A stretch of DNA of 26,176 bases from JBKEBX01 sp047974615 (GTDB lineage: Bacteria; Bacillota; Clostridia; Lachnospirales; CAMZNU01), in the NCBI GenBank assembly GCA_047974615.1, contig JBKECM010000010.1:1-26176 (forward strand), written 5' to 3'. The first letter of the stretch is position 1; every line of letters starts with the position of its first letter. This document shows, piece by piece, positions 6,429-14,606 of the stretch. The notes under the pieces are model-generated. The model worked only from the letters and a program-made list of their open reading frames with translations. It did no database searches and had not been told where the DNA came from. Made by a program: the position numbers and the translations under genes.

Positions 6429-6842
6429 TTATTCCTCATTCTCAAAACGATATAACAAATATGATTGTAAAAAAATAACAATACCAAAAGAAAATGATAT
6501 AGTAGCCATAAGTATATTTAAAATAGTTTCACTATCTTTTATTTTCAAAACTGTCATAATAAGTATAAAAACCATTATTATACTCAAAAAACCAACTCTT
6601 AAAGATATGGCATCAGCACGATATTTGTTCTTTTCAAATCTTTCATCAATAAAAGTATTTGACATTTTACCAATATAATAAAAACTGAAAAACCCAAAAA
6701 AAATGAAAAATAAAAAAGTGTTCTTTTCTTGACCATTTATTTCTGGAATAAAACTAATAAAACCAATAAAGCCTAAAAAACCCATAATACCTAGTTTTGG
6801 ATTTAGTGTCATAGTATGTGTCAGTTTAATTCTCTTAAACAT
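6429..6842 (-). CDS. DUF3796-like membrane protein
   Basis: This 137-residue protein has about four membrane segments (near 17-33, 41-59, 82-100 and 105-131). After a short basic start comes TLNPKLGIMGFLGFIGFISF, the opening pattern of DUF3796 proteins. A charged loop (SNTFIDERFEKNKYRADA) links the two helix pairs. Proteins of this family are usually encoded just upstream of a small XRE regulator, as here, and have no known function. A perfect AGGAGG site lies before the ATG, and a good promoter with operator-like dyad lies upstream. Confidence 0.75.
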   Translation of the reverse strand: MFKRIKLTHTMTLNPKLGIMGFLGFIGFISFIPEINGQEKNTFLFFIFFGFFSFYYIGKMSNTFIDERFEKNKYRADAISLRVGFLSIIMVFILIMTVLKIKDSETILNILMATISFSFGIVIFLQSYLLYRFENEE

Positions 6843-6858
6843 AAACTACCTCCTATTG

Positions 6859-6899
6859 ATGTGATGTATTTGTATCTTTATAAGATAAATATATCACAT
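6859..6899. promoter_or_regulatory. Operator-like dyad over the -10 region
   Basis: A 41-bp imperfect palindrome has outer arms ATGTGAT and ATCACAT, plus a nested TATCTTTATAAGATA palindrome (6873-6887). It overlaps the -10 box and start region of the DUF3796-XRE operon. It is a good candidate for binding by the XRE protein, though this is inferred from position only. Confidence 0.6.
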
Positions 6900-6916
6900 A
6901 TCTATTTTAAAGTCAA
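6888..6916 (-). promoter_or_regulatory. Sigma-A promoter of DUF3796-XRE operon
   Basis: TTGACT (6911-6916) is separated by 17 bases from TATATT (6888-6893) on the minus strand, 46 bases before the first gene's ATG. Confidence 0.75.
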
Positions 6917-7084
6917 CCCCAAATTTAATATTATCTGGTAACTGAAAATCCAAATATATGATATAAAAATGGTAAAATACATCAACAGGCAAATACACAC
7001 TTAAAATCTTCGTAAGAAATATTAATACAAACTTTGTTTCTATTTCATTTAACAAACTAAATAAATCTTCTAAATTTGTGTATA

Positions 7085-7113
7085 ATTATACCATATCACC
7101 CCTTAAAATTCAA
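7085..7113 (-). promoter_or_regulatory. Orphan sigma-A promoter
   Basis: TTGAAT (7108-7113), a 17-base spacer and a perfect TATAAT (7085-7090) form one of the best promoters in the window. It points left, but no start codon with a ribosome binding site follows before the next promoter at 6888-6916. It is a near copy of the promoter region at 1022-1068. It may have been left behind by a lost gene, or it may make a leader RNA for the DUF3796-XRE operon. Confidence 0.6.
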
Positions 7114-7130
7114 GAAATTTTATCATATTT

Positions 7131-7153
7131 AAAGCCCTGCATAAAGCAAGGCT
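7131..7153 (-). terminator. Terminator after recombinase remnant
   Basis: AGCCTTGC pairs with GCAGGGCT (one G-U pair) around a 5-nt loop, immediately after the stop codon of the remnant at 7152-7243. The T run is short. Confidence 0.45.
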
Positions 7154-7243
7154 AAATAACTTCTATCTTCGTTCCGTCTTTAAACAAAACTTCAACTCTA
7201 TTATCTTTATAAACCACAATGTTCTCAAGTAAACTACCCCAAA
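7152..7243 (-). pseudogene. Recombinase C-terminal tail, interrupted by IS4
   Basis: The minus strand reads GSLLENIVVYKDNRVEVLFK then DGTKIEVI-stop, with a hairpin directly after. This matches the end of the large serine recombinases (TnpX/Tn4451-like), whose last strands have this V-x-V-Y-x-D-N-x-V form. Only about 29 codons remain. The IS4-family element begins at 7244, and beyond its other end the frame meets a stop within a few codons, so the rest of the gene is gone. The identification is tentative because the piece is short. Confidence 0.4.
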
Positions 7244-8773
7244 GGGCAATGTCGTCAACTTAAGAAAAAAAGAGATAAAAAATGGTAAAAATAAATTAAA
7301 AGAAGAATGAATAATAAACAAAAAAAGACATAAAAATAAAATCCATAAATATTCGATAAATTTATAGATATTTGAGAAAAGGTATGTTAGAATAACAATA
7401 TACTATCTATAGTTATTATGGTATTTTACATTAGAGTGTATGATTTTACGTTCACGAGTGCGGTTGGTGCGTACTTGTGAACGAATTTTTTTGCAGCTTT
7501 CTATTATATTTCTTAATAAAGCACATAACTTTTTGATACGTTTCATTGAAGATAAAATAGGTAATCTATCTAAAAAATGTAATTTTATATTATGCCTATT
7601 TGTCTGATATTTAGTATCTTTATTGTTTTCTCCCTTTTCGTAATCACAAATATTTTTTATTATACTTACAATATTAAAAACAAAAAACGTAGCATAAATA
7701 TCTTGAAGAATACAAATAGGTTTAGTGCCTGAAAATTTTTCAAGTTGTAGACTAGACTTAAAGTCACGATATCTGCATTCAACGCCTCAACGAAGAAAAT
7801 ACAATTCTTTAAAATCAGATATTGTAAAATTTTCATCAAAAATATTAGGCACTAAAGACTCAATTTCTCCTGTATTTAATTCAAATTTCACAACTCTTAA
7901 TTTAAATAGTTCACCTTTGAATTCGTAACTGACAATATGATCCCCAATATCACAATTAACACAAATTTTCAAAAATGAAGTAGAATTTCGCATTACAAAA
8001 AAATAATCTTTTTTATATAGTTGGCTTATGAATTCTTGAGATGGATAACCTCTATCAAATAGAATTATAACTTTTTTTCCATAACCACAGAATGGTTTTT
8101 CAAGTAATTTAAGGGCTTGAACTCGTTCTCCTATTTGTTGTAACATTATGTACTAGATCATTTAAAACATCATAACAATTTGATAATTTTGCCATAGCAA
8201 GTGGTGTCGAGTTATTTGTTTGTTCCCCAAAATAAGCTCTATTTTCCTTTGTATCTGGAAGTTGTAAAGCACTTCCGTCTATAGCATATACAAAATGTCC
8301 CTTAAATAATTTTGGTTCTTCGATTTTAATATCTGATGTTATTTCAAATAATTCATAAAATGCCTTTTCGGAAATAAATTGTCTTGCTTTTGAAAAGCCT
8401 TGTTTACTTACTGTTTTTTCTTTATCTAAGTGTTTCTCAAAAAACTTTTCTAGTTCAAAAGGGAGTCCATTTTTGGGTAATGTCATGATAAAAAGAACAA
8501 TAGTACTAAATGATAACATTCTATTACGTATAAATGACCTGTTTTTTATTTTGTGCTTTACTATAAATTCTTCATTTTTTACTAATTGCTTTACTTGCTC
8601 TAAGATTTCCATTACTTGTTTTTCTTTAAACATAAAAATCACCTCTAAATTTTTAGTATACATTCAAAATGTATCTATCTAATTTTTGCGGTGATTTCTT
8701 GTTTCTCAATTCGTATTTTTACTAGTTTTTTATTTTATTTTTATGCACTTTTCTTAAGTTGACGACATTGCCC
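7244..8773 (-). mobile_element. IS4-family insertion sequence (inactive)
   Basis: Perfect 25-bp terminal inverted repeats start GGGCAATGTCGTCAACTTAA (7244-7268 and complement 8749-8773). The single transposase gene (7403-8633) carries a frameshift and a nonsense codon. Flanks on either side share TTTGGG(G)T on the minus strand, which may be a worn target duplication of about ten bases. The element sits in the remains of a recombinase gene. Confidence 0.85.
7403..8633 (-). pseudogene. IS4-family transposase, frameshift plus nonsense codon
   Basis: The ATG at 8633 follows a GAGGTG site. The first part (to about 8115) contains VYAIDGSALQLPD with the first catalytic aspartate. Near 8120-8150 the frame shifts: DVLNDLVHNVTTNRR must move to ERVQALKLLEKP. 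The second part has the second aspartate in IILFDRGYPS and reaches ELYFLR, where TGA at 7787-7789 replaces an expected tryptophan codon. The sequence then continues GVECRYRDFK in frame to a natural stop at 7403. The Y-(2)-R-(3)-E-(6)-K signature of the IS4 family is therefore present but split by the stop. The restored length of about 409 residues is normal. It is clearly inactive. Confidence 0.9.
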
Positions 8774-8790
8774 CCCACCCAAACATACTA

Positions 8791-8835
8791 AAAAATCTCA
8801 ACTTGATAGAGTTTCTCTATCAAAATTGAGATTTT
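8791..8835. terminator. Strong terminator at end of glycan operon
   Basis: A stem of about 20 bp (AAAATCTCAACTTGATAGAG with its complement, one bulged base) and a three-base loop is flanked by A and T runs on both sides, so it works in both directions. It is the first strong terminator after the last glycan gene (9124-10206) on the minus strand. Confidence 0.8.
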
Positions 8836-9123
8836 AGAATTACTTTTATTTCTATTTAGATAGTTTAATATTTAATTTAGTACATGAAACCTTTAATATA
8901 AACTTTCTCTACCAATCTAATAATTTCATTTCCCTTAGAAAGTCTTTCTAAAAAAAGTAATTTTACTACGTTATAGTCAAATGATTTACTTTTATCCGAA
9001 AATTTTTCGGTATACAGTACCCTGTTTTTATTTTTTTAACGACAAACATATTATATTCAATAAAAACAATAGAAATGAAGGTATTCATTACATCATAAGA
9101 TAGTGATTACTTATGTCTTATTG
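8836..9123. other. AT-rich trailer with no gene seen
   Basis: No reading frame with support occurs on either strand. The only structure is a short palindrome CCGAAAATTTTTCGG (8996-9010) and a weak CATAAG/CTTATG hairpin near 9100. It is likely the 3' untranslated part of the glycan operon. Confidence 0.5.
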
Positions 9124-10206
9124 TTAACTCAATAATTTACTTTCTGTAACGGCAACTCTTAAATTTTCTTTATTATGCATGAAATATAAAGTTTCTAATG
9201 TCTCACCAATATATCCAATATATCTGTTAGGTATTTTTTTACCATCGTTATCGATTATTTGTTCAATTTTAATAAGCAACGGAAATAACCAACTGCAATA
9301 ATCATTTAAAACGTTGCCTTTTGCAATGATAATATTATAATTATAAAAATATTCCTGCATAAGTATTTTTTTATATTCATCAACATATTTTGGCTCTAAA
9401 CATTCTAAAGCTTGAAGAACTGCATTCCACTCAATATCTGTTAAATATCTCTTGTGATGTTCTTCAATATTAGGAACGTATGATAGAGGGTACGGCAATA
9501 CGACATCAATTTGATTATCTACAAACCTTAATAGGTCGCTTTCTAATAAATTAAAAACTCGTCTATACTGAACAAGTCCATAATATTTATTTTTACAATC
9601 AGCATCACAATTTACAATATTTTTCCATAACCAATATAGTCCCGTTAATTCTGAATAATTACCATTTCTTTTAGAAAGATTGTCTCCTTTATCATCACGA
9701 AGTTCAGTAAGTATTTCATAAGTATTTACTGCTCCTACCTGTAATTTACTTATGTATTCTGCATCTTCCATAGGGTATTTCAACTCTCTATCTTTATGAT
9801 GTATAGACTTGAAAATTCGTAAATTAGGCATATTCACTCCAATGGGATATTTAACTAACGGATTAAATTCTTTCGATTTTAAGTATGCCATTTCTTGAAG
9901 TTTTGCCCATCGTTTAGAGTCTATTTCAGTATAATTATAAAGACCAACTTCATCTAAATTCATTTTTATCTCGCCCATAATATTTATTGGCGTACAAATT
10001 AGTATTTTTATATTACTTTTGTCTGATTGATTTTTACCTTTAACAAACTCTATAAGTTCCTTAACTTCTTTTCCGTATAGTCTAGATTTATTCTCTGTTA
10101 ATGATGTAACCACGAAGCATTCTATATCTATTTCAGGTCTTATTGTTCTAATTGCTTTGTATACCCCTAGCGCAGTTCCTTGTGCACCATATATAACTAA
10201 TTTCAT
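9124..10206 (-). CDS. DUF4422 glycosyltransferase with N-terminal Rossmann module
   Basis: This 360-residue cytosolic protein is the last gene of the glycan operon. The C-terminal part (about 130-355) is a DUF4422 domain, a putative GT-A glycosyltransferase of capsule clusters: NYSELTGLYWLWKN (183-196), YGLVQYRRVF (209-218), YPLSYVPNIEEHHKRYL, and RYIGYIGETLETLYFMH near the end. The first 100 residues (MKLVIYGAQGTALGVYKAIR) form a Rossmann-like module with a changed glycine loop (YGAQGTALG) and no VDxN after strand 2, the least typical of the eight such modules in this cluster. A good AAGGAGC site precedes the ATG, 16 bases after the previous stop. The acceptor and donor are unknown. Confidence 0.8.
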   Translation of the reverse strand: MKLVIYGAQGTALGVYKAIRTIRPEIDIECFVVTSLTENKSRLYGKEVKELIEFVKGKNQSDKSNIKILICTPINIMGEIKMNLDEVGLYNYTEIDSKRWAKLQEMAYLKSKEFNPLVKYPIGVNMPNLRIFKSIHHKDRELKYPMEDAEYISKLQVGAVNTYEILTELRDDKGDNLSKRNGNYSELTGLYWLWKNIVNCDADCKNKYYGLVQYRRVFNLLESDLLRFVDNQIDVVLPYPLSYVPNIEEHHKRYLTDIEWNAVLQALECLEPKYVDEYKKILMQEYFYNYNIIIAKGNVLNDYCSWLFPLLIKIEQIIDNDGKKIPNRYIGYIGETLETLYFMHNKENLRVAVTESKLLS

Positions 10207-10222
10207 ATATAGCTCCTTTCAT

Positions 10223-11428
10223 TTAACAAAGTCCAAAAGCACTTTTCGTTTGTTGATCTTTTATTAAATCTTCATTAATATAATGTATCTTATTTTCAGG
10301 ATATTTCGATGATAAATCCTTAAAAATTTCAATTCTTGCTTTAGCAAATGAAGAAGCTATTACTATGGCGTCATAATCAAACTTATCAATTTCATCTTGT
10401 GATACTATTAAAAGTTCTTCACTAGTCAACTCCAAGTAGTTTCGGTCAACACAAGCTAATATTTCAAAATAGCCAGTCTTTTTTATATATCTATATAACA
10501 GTTGACCATATGTACCTAATCCATATAATATAATTTTATCTCCCCTACGCACCTCAGCAAATGGAAATAAATAGCATATGTCGTCAATATTTTTATACAA
10601 ACTCTCTGCTCTTGGGACCATTAGGAATAAAAGGTATTCAATCCATTGCTCCCTTAAATCGTATATATCCTTATATTTTTCAAATGATACATTAACTGAA
10701 CTAAATAATAATTTGAATTTTTCTCTTAATAGTTCAACCTCAATATTTTGTTTAGTCATTGAGTTTTGTGTTTGTCTATAGTGATATAAGCATTCTTGCA
10801 AAATATAAATACTGTCTGCATTTAATAATGCTGGATACGTACAAGCAGCATCCTCACCTATAGTTAATCTCGAATCAACCTCATTTAGATATTTTGCTAA
10901 ACTTTTCTTTCTAAATAATTTATCCCAGACTCCTGGAAACAAACCCCATTCAAAAAATGCTCCATTAACAATCATATTAGGGTAAACCTCATTTATTAAT
11001 TTTTGCTTATCGTAACGACCTTCTTTAAATCCCTGAAAAACAGCCCTTTCCATTTTACCGGTATTTTCAAACCTGCCACACATAATAATATCCACATCTT
11101 GCTCAATCAATTTATCGAAAAGACTTTCTATTGCATTATTTTCTATCCAATCGTCTCCATCAACAAAGGCAATATAATCACACTTAGCAAGTTTTAGACC
11201 TGTCTGTCTTGCAATTACAAGTCCTTCGTTTTTTTTATGTAATACTTTAATACGATCATCCTGCAAAGCAAACTTGTCACAAATTTCACTAGAATTATCA
11301 TAAGAACCATCATCAATTAGTATAATTTCTATATTTTTAAATGATTGATTACAAATACTTAAGATACACTCTTCTAAATATTCCGCTACATTAAAAATAG
11401 GAACAATAATACTTACCTGCATTTCCAT
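10223..11428 (-). CDS. GT2 glycosyltransferase with C-terminal Rossmann module
   Basis: This 401-residue protein has a GT-A (GT2) domain at about 5-230: SIIVPIFNVAEYLEECI, LIDDGSYDNS, the metal-binding DGDD at 90-93 and the ED pair in IGEDAACTYP (192-193). Residues 298-380 form a second domain, KIILYGLGTYGQLLYRYI with CVDRN at 326-330, the same nucleotide-binding-like fold found in seven other proteins of the operon. The GL-VIARQTGLK stretch links it to the GT2 at 15857-17023 rather than to the other GT2s here. Its ATG overlaps the stop of the upstream GT32 gene by one base (TAATG), with GGGAG eight bases before. It adds a sugar to the growing glycan, specificity unknown. Confidence 0.85.
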   Translation of the reverse strand: MEMQVSIIVPIFNVAEYLEECILSICNQSFKNIEIILIDDGSYDNSSEICDKFALQDDRIKVLHKKNEGLVIARQTGLKLAKCDYIAFVDGDDWIENNAIESLFDKLIEQDVDIIMCGRFENTGKMERAVFQGFKEGRYDKQKLINEVYPNMIVNGAFFEWGLFPGVWDKLFRKKSLAKYLNEVDSRLTIGEDAACTYPALLNADSIYILQECLYHYRQTQNSMTKQNIEVELLREKFKLLFSSVNVSFEKYKDIYDLREQWIEYLLFLMVPRAESLYKNIDDICYLFPFAEVRRGDKIILYGLGTYGQLLYRYIKKTGYFEILACVDRNYLELTSEELLIVSQDEIDKFDYDAIVIASSFAKARIEIFKDLSSKYPENKIHYINEDLIKDQQTKSAFGLC

Positions 11429-12531
11429 TATCGATTCTCCCTTATACGATGTTGGTACTCTTTATACATTTTTTTGATTTCTATCAATACATCATTATCT
11501 TGCCATGATGCGCTAAAGTGATGTATTGAATATGCTGATTTATTTATATTGTTAACACCCCAAGTAGAAATTGGTGCGAGTACTTCTGTTGGATACACAG
11601 CAATACCTTCTTTAAACTGTGCATAATTTTTTGCTTCAAAACCAAATTTTATAATTGCTTCTGTTTGATAAGCAGTACAAGGAGTCATATTTAGGGTACC
11701 ATCATCATTTATAAAACTCATTTTGTCGTAAATATCTAGTAGATATTCCAATAATTTGTGCCCCTTAACTGACCCAAACCCTAATCCAAAAGAAATATGG
11801 TTTTCATCTTCAAATCCGCAAAAAAACGAATTTTCAAGCAATTTATCAAAGTTTTTTAATAATTCAACATCACAATCTAAGTAAATTCCACCTTCATCAT
11901 ATAAAACTTTTAAACGAACATAATCTGAAACAAATGCCCATTTTTTTGCTATATATGCTTGTTCAGCATATTTACTTTGTGTAATATCAAAATTAGATTC
12001 ATCCCATTTTTTAATAGCATAAGAAGGACATTTTTCCTTCCAAGTATCTATATAGTTATGGTAATCTTCAGGCATTTCACCTTTACCAAACCAACAATAA
12101 TGTATAGTCTTTGGAATTAACTGTTCTCCCTTTGATATAACGTCGTAATTTCCTATATAATTCAGTTCATCCGATAGGAAACTACCTATATAAACCTCAA
12201 CATTTTCAAATTCTAGAATTTCATCTAAGGAATGTAATACTTCCATTGATTTAAAATGACATGTGATGAGTATAACATGCTTGTCTTTATTAATTACATT
12301 TTTAATAAATTCTAATGAATGAATATTAAAGGCAACATTTCCATATTTACGTAGTTTTCCATCTAAGTTTTTATTATTATCAATTATACATTTACAATAT
12401 GATACTAAATCATACATTTTATATAAATTCATAACAGTCTGAAAATGATTTCCAGCTCCAAAACAAATCAACTCTTTATCCTTTAGATTTTCAATTAGTC
12501 CATCTATGCCATTTGAATTTAATTTAACCAT
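11428..12531 (-). CDS. GT32-type glycosyltransferase with N-terminal Rossmann module
   Basis: This 367-residue protein. Residues 15-115 hold the Rossmann-like module (ELICFGAGNHFQTV, then CIIDNNKNLDG at about 48-58). Residues 138-340 are a Gly_transf_sug/GT32 domain: IPKTIHYCWFG, WDESNFDIT, KKWAFVSDYVRLKVLYDEGG and the DXD metal site in YLDCDVE (219-221). It is closely related throughout to the protein at 18200-19309, with FGAG/YGAG at the same residue number. I start it at the ATG at 12531 (MVKLNS), which matches the start of that paralogue (MVRLVI). An upstream GTG at 12543 is the alternative. The start lies inside the end of the SGNH gene, so translation is coupled. Confidence 0.85.
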   Translation of the reverse strand: MVKLNSNGIDGLIENLKDKELICFGAGNHFQTVMNLYKMYDLVSYCKCIIDNNKNLDGKLRKYGNVAFNIHSLEFIKNVINKDKHVILITCHFKSMEVLHSLDEILEFENVEVYIGSFLSDELNYIGNYDVISKGEQLIPKTIHYCWFGKGEMPEDYHNYIDTWKEKCPSYAIKKWDESNFDITQSKYAEQAYIAKKWAFVSDYVRLKVLYDEGGIYLDCDVELLKNFDKLLENSFFCGFEDENHISFGLGFGSVKGHKLLEYLLDIYDKMSFINDDGTLNMTPCTAYQTEAIIKFGFEAKNYAQFKEGIAVYPTEVLAPISTWGVNNINKSAYSIHHFSASWQDNDVLIEIKKMYKEYQHRIRENR

Positions 12532-13150
12532 GTATATAGTCACTTTCTATTAATTCTTCAATTATCTTTTGAGCATGTAAATGAGATATCTTTTTATTAA
12601 AATGAATATGATCAATATAAATATTTTCATCTTTACTGTAATTCATAGTAATTTCATATAAATCTATAATACTTACATTTCTTTTATTCATAACTTCTTG
12701 TGCAACTTCATTATATGCTTCTACATCTGCATTATATCTAAATCTCACATTTGTATTGCTGTTATGTCTTTTATCTTCTACTGGTGTCGTGTTACAGAAA
12801 ACAACATTTGTAAATTTTTTAGTTGAAGATTCTATTATAAATTCAAGATTTTTTTTATATTCTAATATTTCAACTTGACATTCTTGATCTATCTCAATAT
12901 GAACAATATCATGTAGACCGCAATTAAAAAGAAGCAATGTGTTTTCTTGTATAGGTAAGTCTTTTATCCAAATAATCATCTCTCTAGTTGAAAAACCATT
13001 ATAAATAGGACTTGCTAAATCATTAGAATTACTACTTCCAAGCCTATTGTAATTAATATTGAGTGAGTCTAATTTTTCTTTTAGCTTAAATCCATACTGC
13101 AAAGAAATACTATCACCATAAACAAATAATTTTTCCACATTATTTTCCAT
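12524..13150 (-). CDS. SGNH/GDSL hydrolase, probable glycan O-acyl esterase
   Basis: This 208-residue protein has the catalytic blocks of the SGNH superfamily: GDSIS (12-16, nucleophile serine 14), NCGLHDI in the block III position (76-82), and DHIHFN with D180 and H183. The block III asparagine position is changed to H (GLHD instead of GxND). There is no signal peptide or membrane segment, so it acts in the cytosol, perhaps removing or transferring acyl groups on a sugar intermediate before export. An AGGTG site precedes the ATG. A 131-base gap separates it from the radical SAM gene upstream, the longest gap in the 3' half of the operon. It could also be an O-acetyltransferase-like SGNH protein. 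Confidence 0.75.
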   Translation of the reverse strand: MENNVEKLFVYGDSISLQYGFKLKEKLDSLNINYNRLGSSNSNDLASPIYNGFSTREMIIWIKDLPIQENTLLLFNCGLHDIVHIEIDQECQVEILEYKKNLEFIIESSTKKFTNVVFCNTTPVEDKRHNSNTNVRFRYNADVEAYNEVAQEVMNKRNVSIIDLYEITMNYSKDENIYIDHIHFNKKISHLHAQKIIEELIESDYIHG

Positions 13151-13281
13151 TATTAATTCACCTCCATTATTCCATATCTATAGTATCTAATCATTTTATA
13201 ATAAATACTATATTAAAAACAAACCTAAGTTATAGAAATCACTTTTTTTGTATATTTATCATTAGTTAAAACTGTAAAAAA

Positions 13282-14604
13282 TTAGATTTTATCACCCTGA
13301 TCAACCTCTATAGCTAATTCACAATAAGTACATATATTATCAATTCTAGGATTGTTTAGCGCATCTCTAAATTCATTTCTTAAATTACCTTGCATGACTT
13401 CATCCCACGTTTTATCTTCAAAAATATTTCCAATGTAATTTTGAAGTTCCCAATCTTGAGTGCAAGCAAAAATTTCCCCATTTGGAAGAATCATTCCTAC
13501 ACCTGCTTTTTCATTATCTATTCGACTACAATCCCTATTACACTTAAGCTTTGCACCTTTATGTGACAAATTATTATCATACACTAATCCATGTATGCTA
13601 TTAATAGGGTTACCGTGTACAGATATTATATCCTTTATTTCATCTCTTGTACGTGAAGTAACACCAAGACAACTTGTCCAAAATCTAGCATATTTTGGTG
13701 GATTATCAACAACATATTTCAATGTTTTAAGGTAATCCTCTGTAATATCAAATTGTGTATTGTAATTCGAATCTGGAAGATGTATGTCTATGGTTTTTAA
13801 ATTTTCATGATCTTTAAATTTCATATAATCTTCAATAGAAACGTTATATAATGTAGTAAATACTCTTACAATATACCCTTCATCTAATGCATACATAATC
13901 ATATCTATACATCTTTTGTTTGCAAAAGGTTCGACAAATCCCGTAAAAGAAACAATAACATGTTTAGGAATATTTTCAAGCATTTTCTTAAAATTTTCTA
14001 GCGATAACTCCATTACAGGATTGTCACGTTTTGAATAAGCTTTAACAAATGTATCCTGTGGACAGTATTTACAATTTATTGGACAACCTATTTTAGTTGT
14101 AATGGGTGCGACATTCTTATATTCTCCATCAACAATTAGATCACTAACATAATTTTGGTGACTATATAATGTTGCAATTAAATTTTCATACTCTAACCTT
14201 TCTTCAGAAATTAACTTTGTTGAGCTTTTTTTTATTTTCTCCAAATACAATAAAAAATTTGCATAGTTTTCTGTTATTTCATAATAATCCTGTAAAATTG
14301 TATTGCCAATAATTATTTCCCCCATCTTATATGCAGTATCTATGCTCTCAGCTGCACATATAATCATATAATTATTGTTATTTAAATAGTTATCAGTTTT
14401 TTCTATTGTAAAACCATCTATCTTATCATCATAGATATCTCTATCAATAATATGAATTTTATCTTTATAATCACTATTACTTTCGATTAATGTACGAAAT
14501 AGGTTTTTTCCTGTACGTCTTGCACCCCAAATACAAATCTCTTTATCCTCTGCAGCAATAATACACTCTTCTATAAACTGTTTATAATATTTATGTCTTA
14601 CCAT
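13282..14604 (-). CDS. Radical SAM/SPASM protein with N-terminal Rossmann module
   Basis: This 440-residue protein. Residues 20-105 are a Rossmann-like module (EICIWGARRTGKNLF, IHIIDRD). The radical SAM core starts at KIGCPINCKYC with C174, C178 and C181, the CxxxCxxC that binds the [4Fe-4S]-SAM cluster. Later strands include VSFTGFVEPFA and TIDIHLPDS. The C-terminus is SPASM/twitch-like, with KCNRDC, GMILPNGEIFACTQDW, YIGNIFED and NICTYC giving cysteines for an extra cluster. Such enzymes oxidise or rearrange unactivated C-H bonds. The place between glycosyltransferases suggests a sugar or a small substituent as substrate, but this is inference. The ATG comes two bases after the stop of the upstream GT2 gene. 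Confidence 0.85.
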   Translation of the reverse strand: MVRHKYYKQFIEECIIAAEDKEICIWGARRTGKNLFRTLIESNSDYKDKIHIIDRDIYDDKIDGFTIEKTDNYLNNNNYMIICAAESIDTAYKMGEIIIGNTILQDYYEITENYANFLLYLEKIKKSSTKLISEERLEYENLIATLYSHQNYVSDLIVDGEYKNVAPITTKIGCPINCKYCPQDTFVKAYSKRDNPVMELSLENFKKMLENIPKHVIVSFTGFVEPFANKRCIDMIMYALDEGYIVRVFTTLYNVSIEDYMKFKDHENLKTIDIHLPDSNYNTQFDITEDYLKTLKYVVDNPPKYARFWTSCLGVTSRTRDEIKDIISVHGNPINSIHGLVYDNNLSHKGAKLKCNRDCSRIDNEKAGVGMILPNGEIFACTQDWELQNYIGNIFEDKTWDEVMQGNLRNEFRDALNNPRIDNICTYCELAIEVDQGDKI

Positions 14605-14606
14605 TT

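Noticed and set aside
7020..7090. Small gene after the promoter at 7085-7113
   Set aside because: A minus-strand frame is open for about 50 codons toward the next promoter, but it lacks a good start codon and ribosome binding site.
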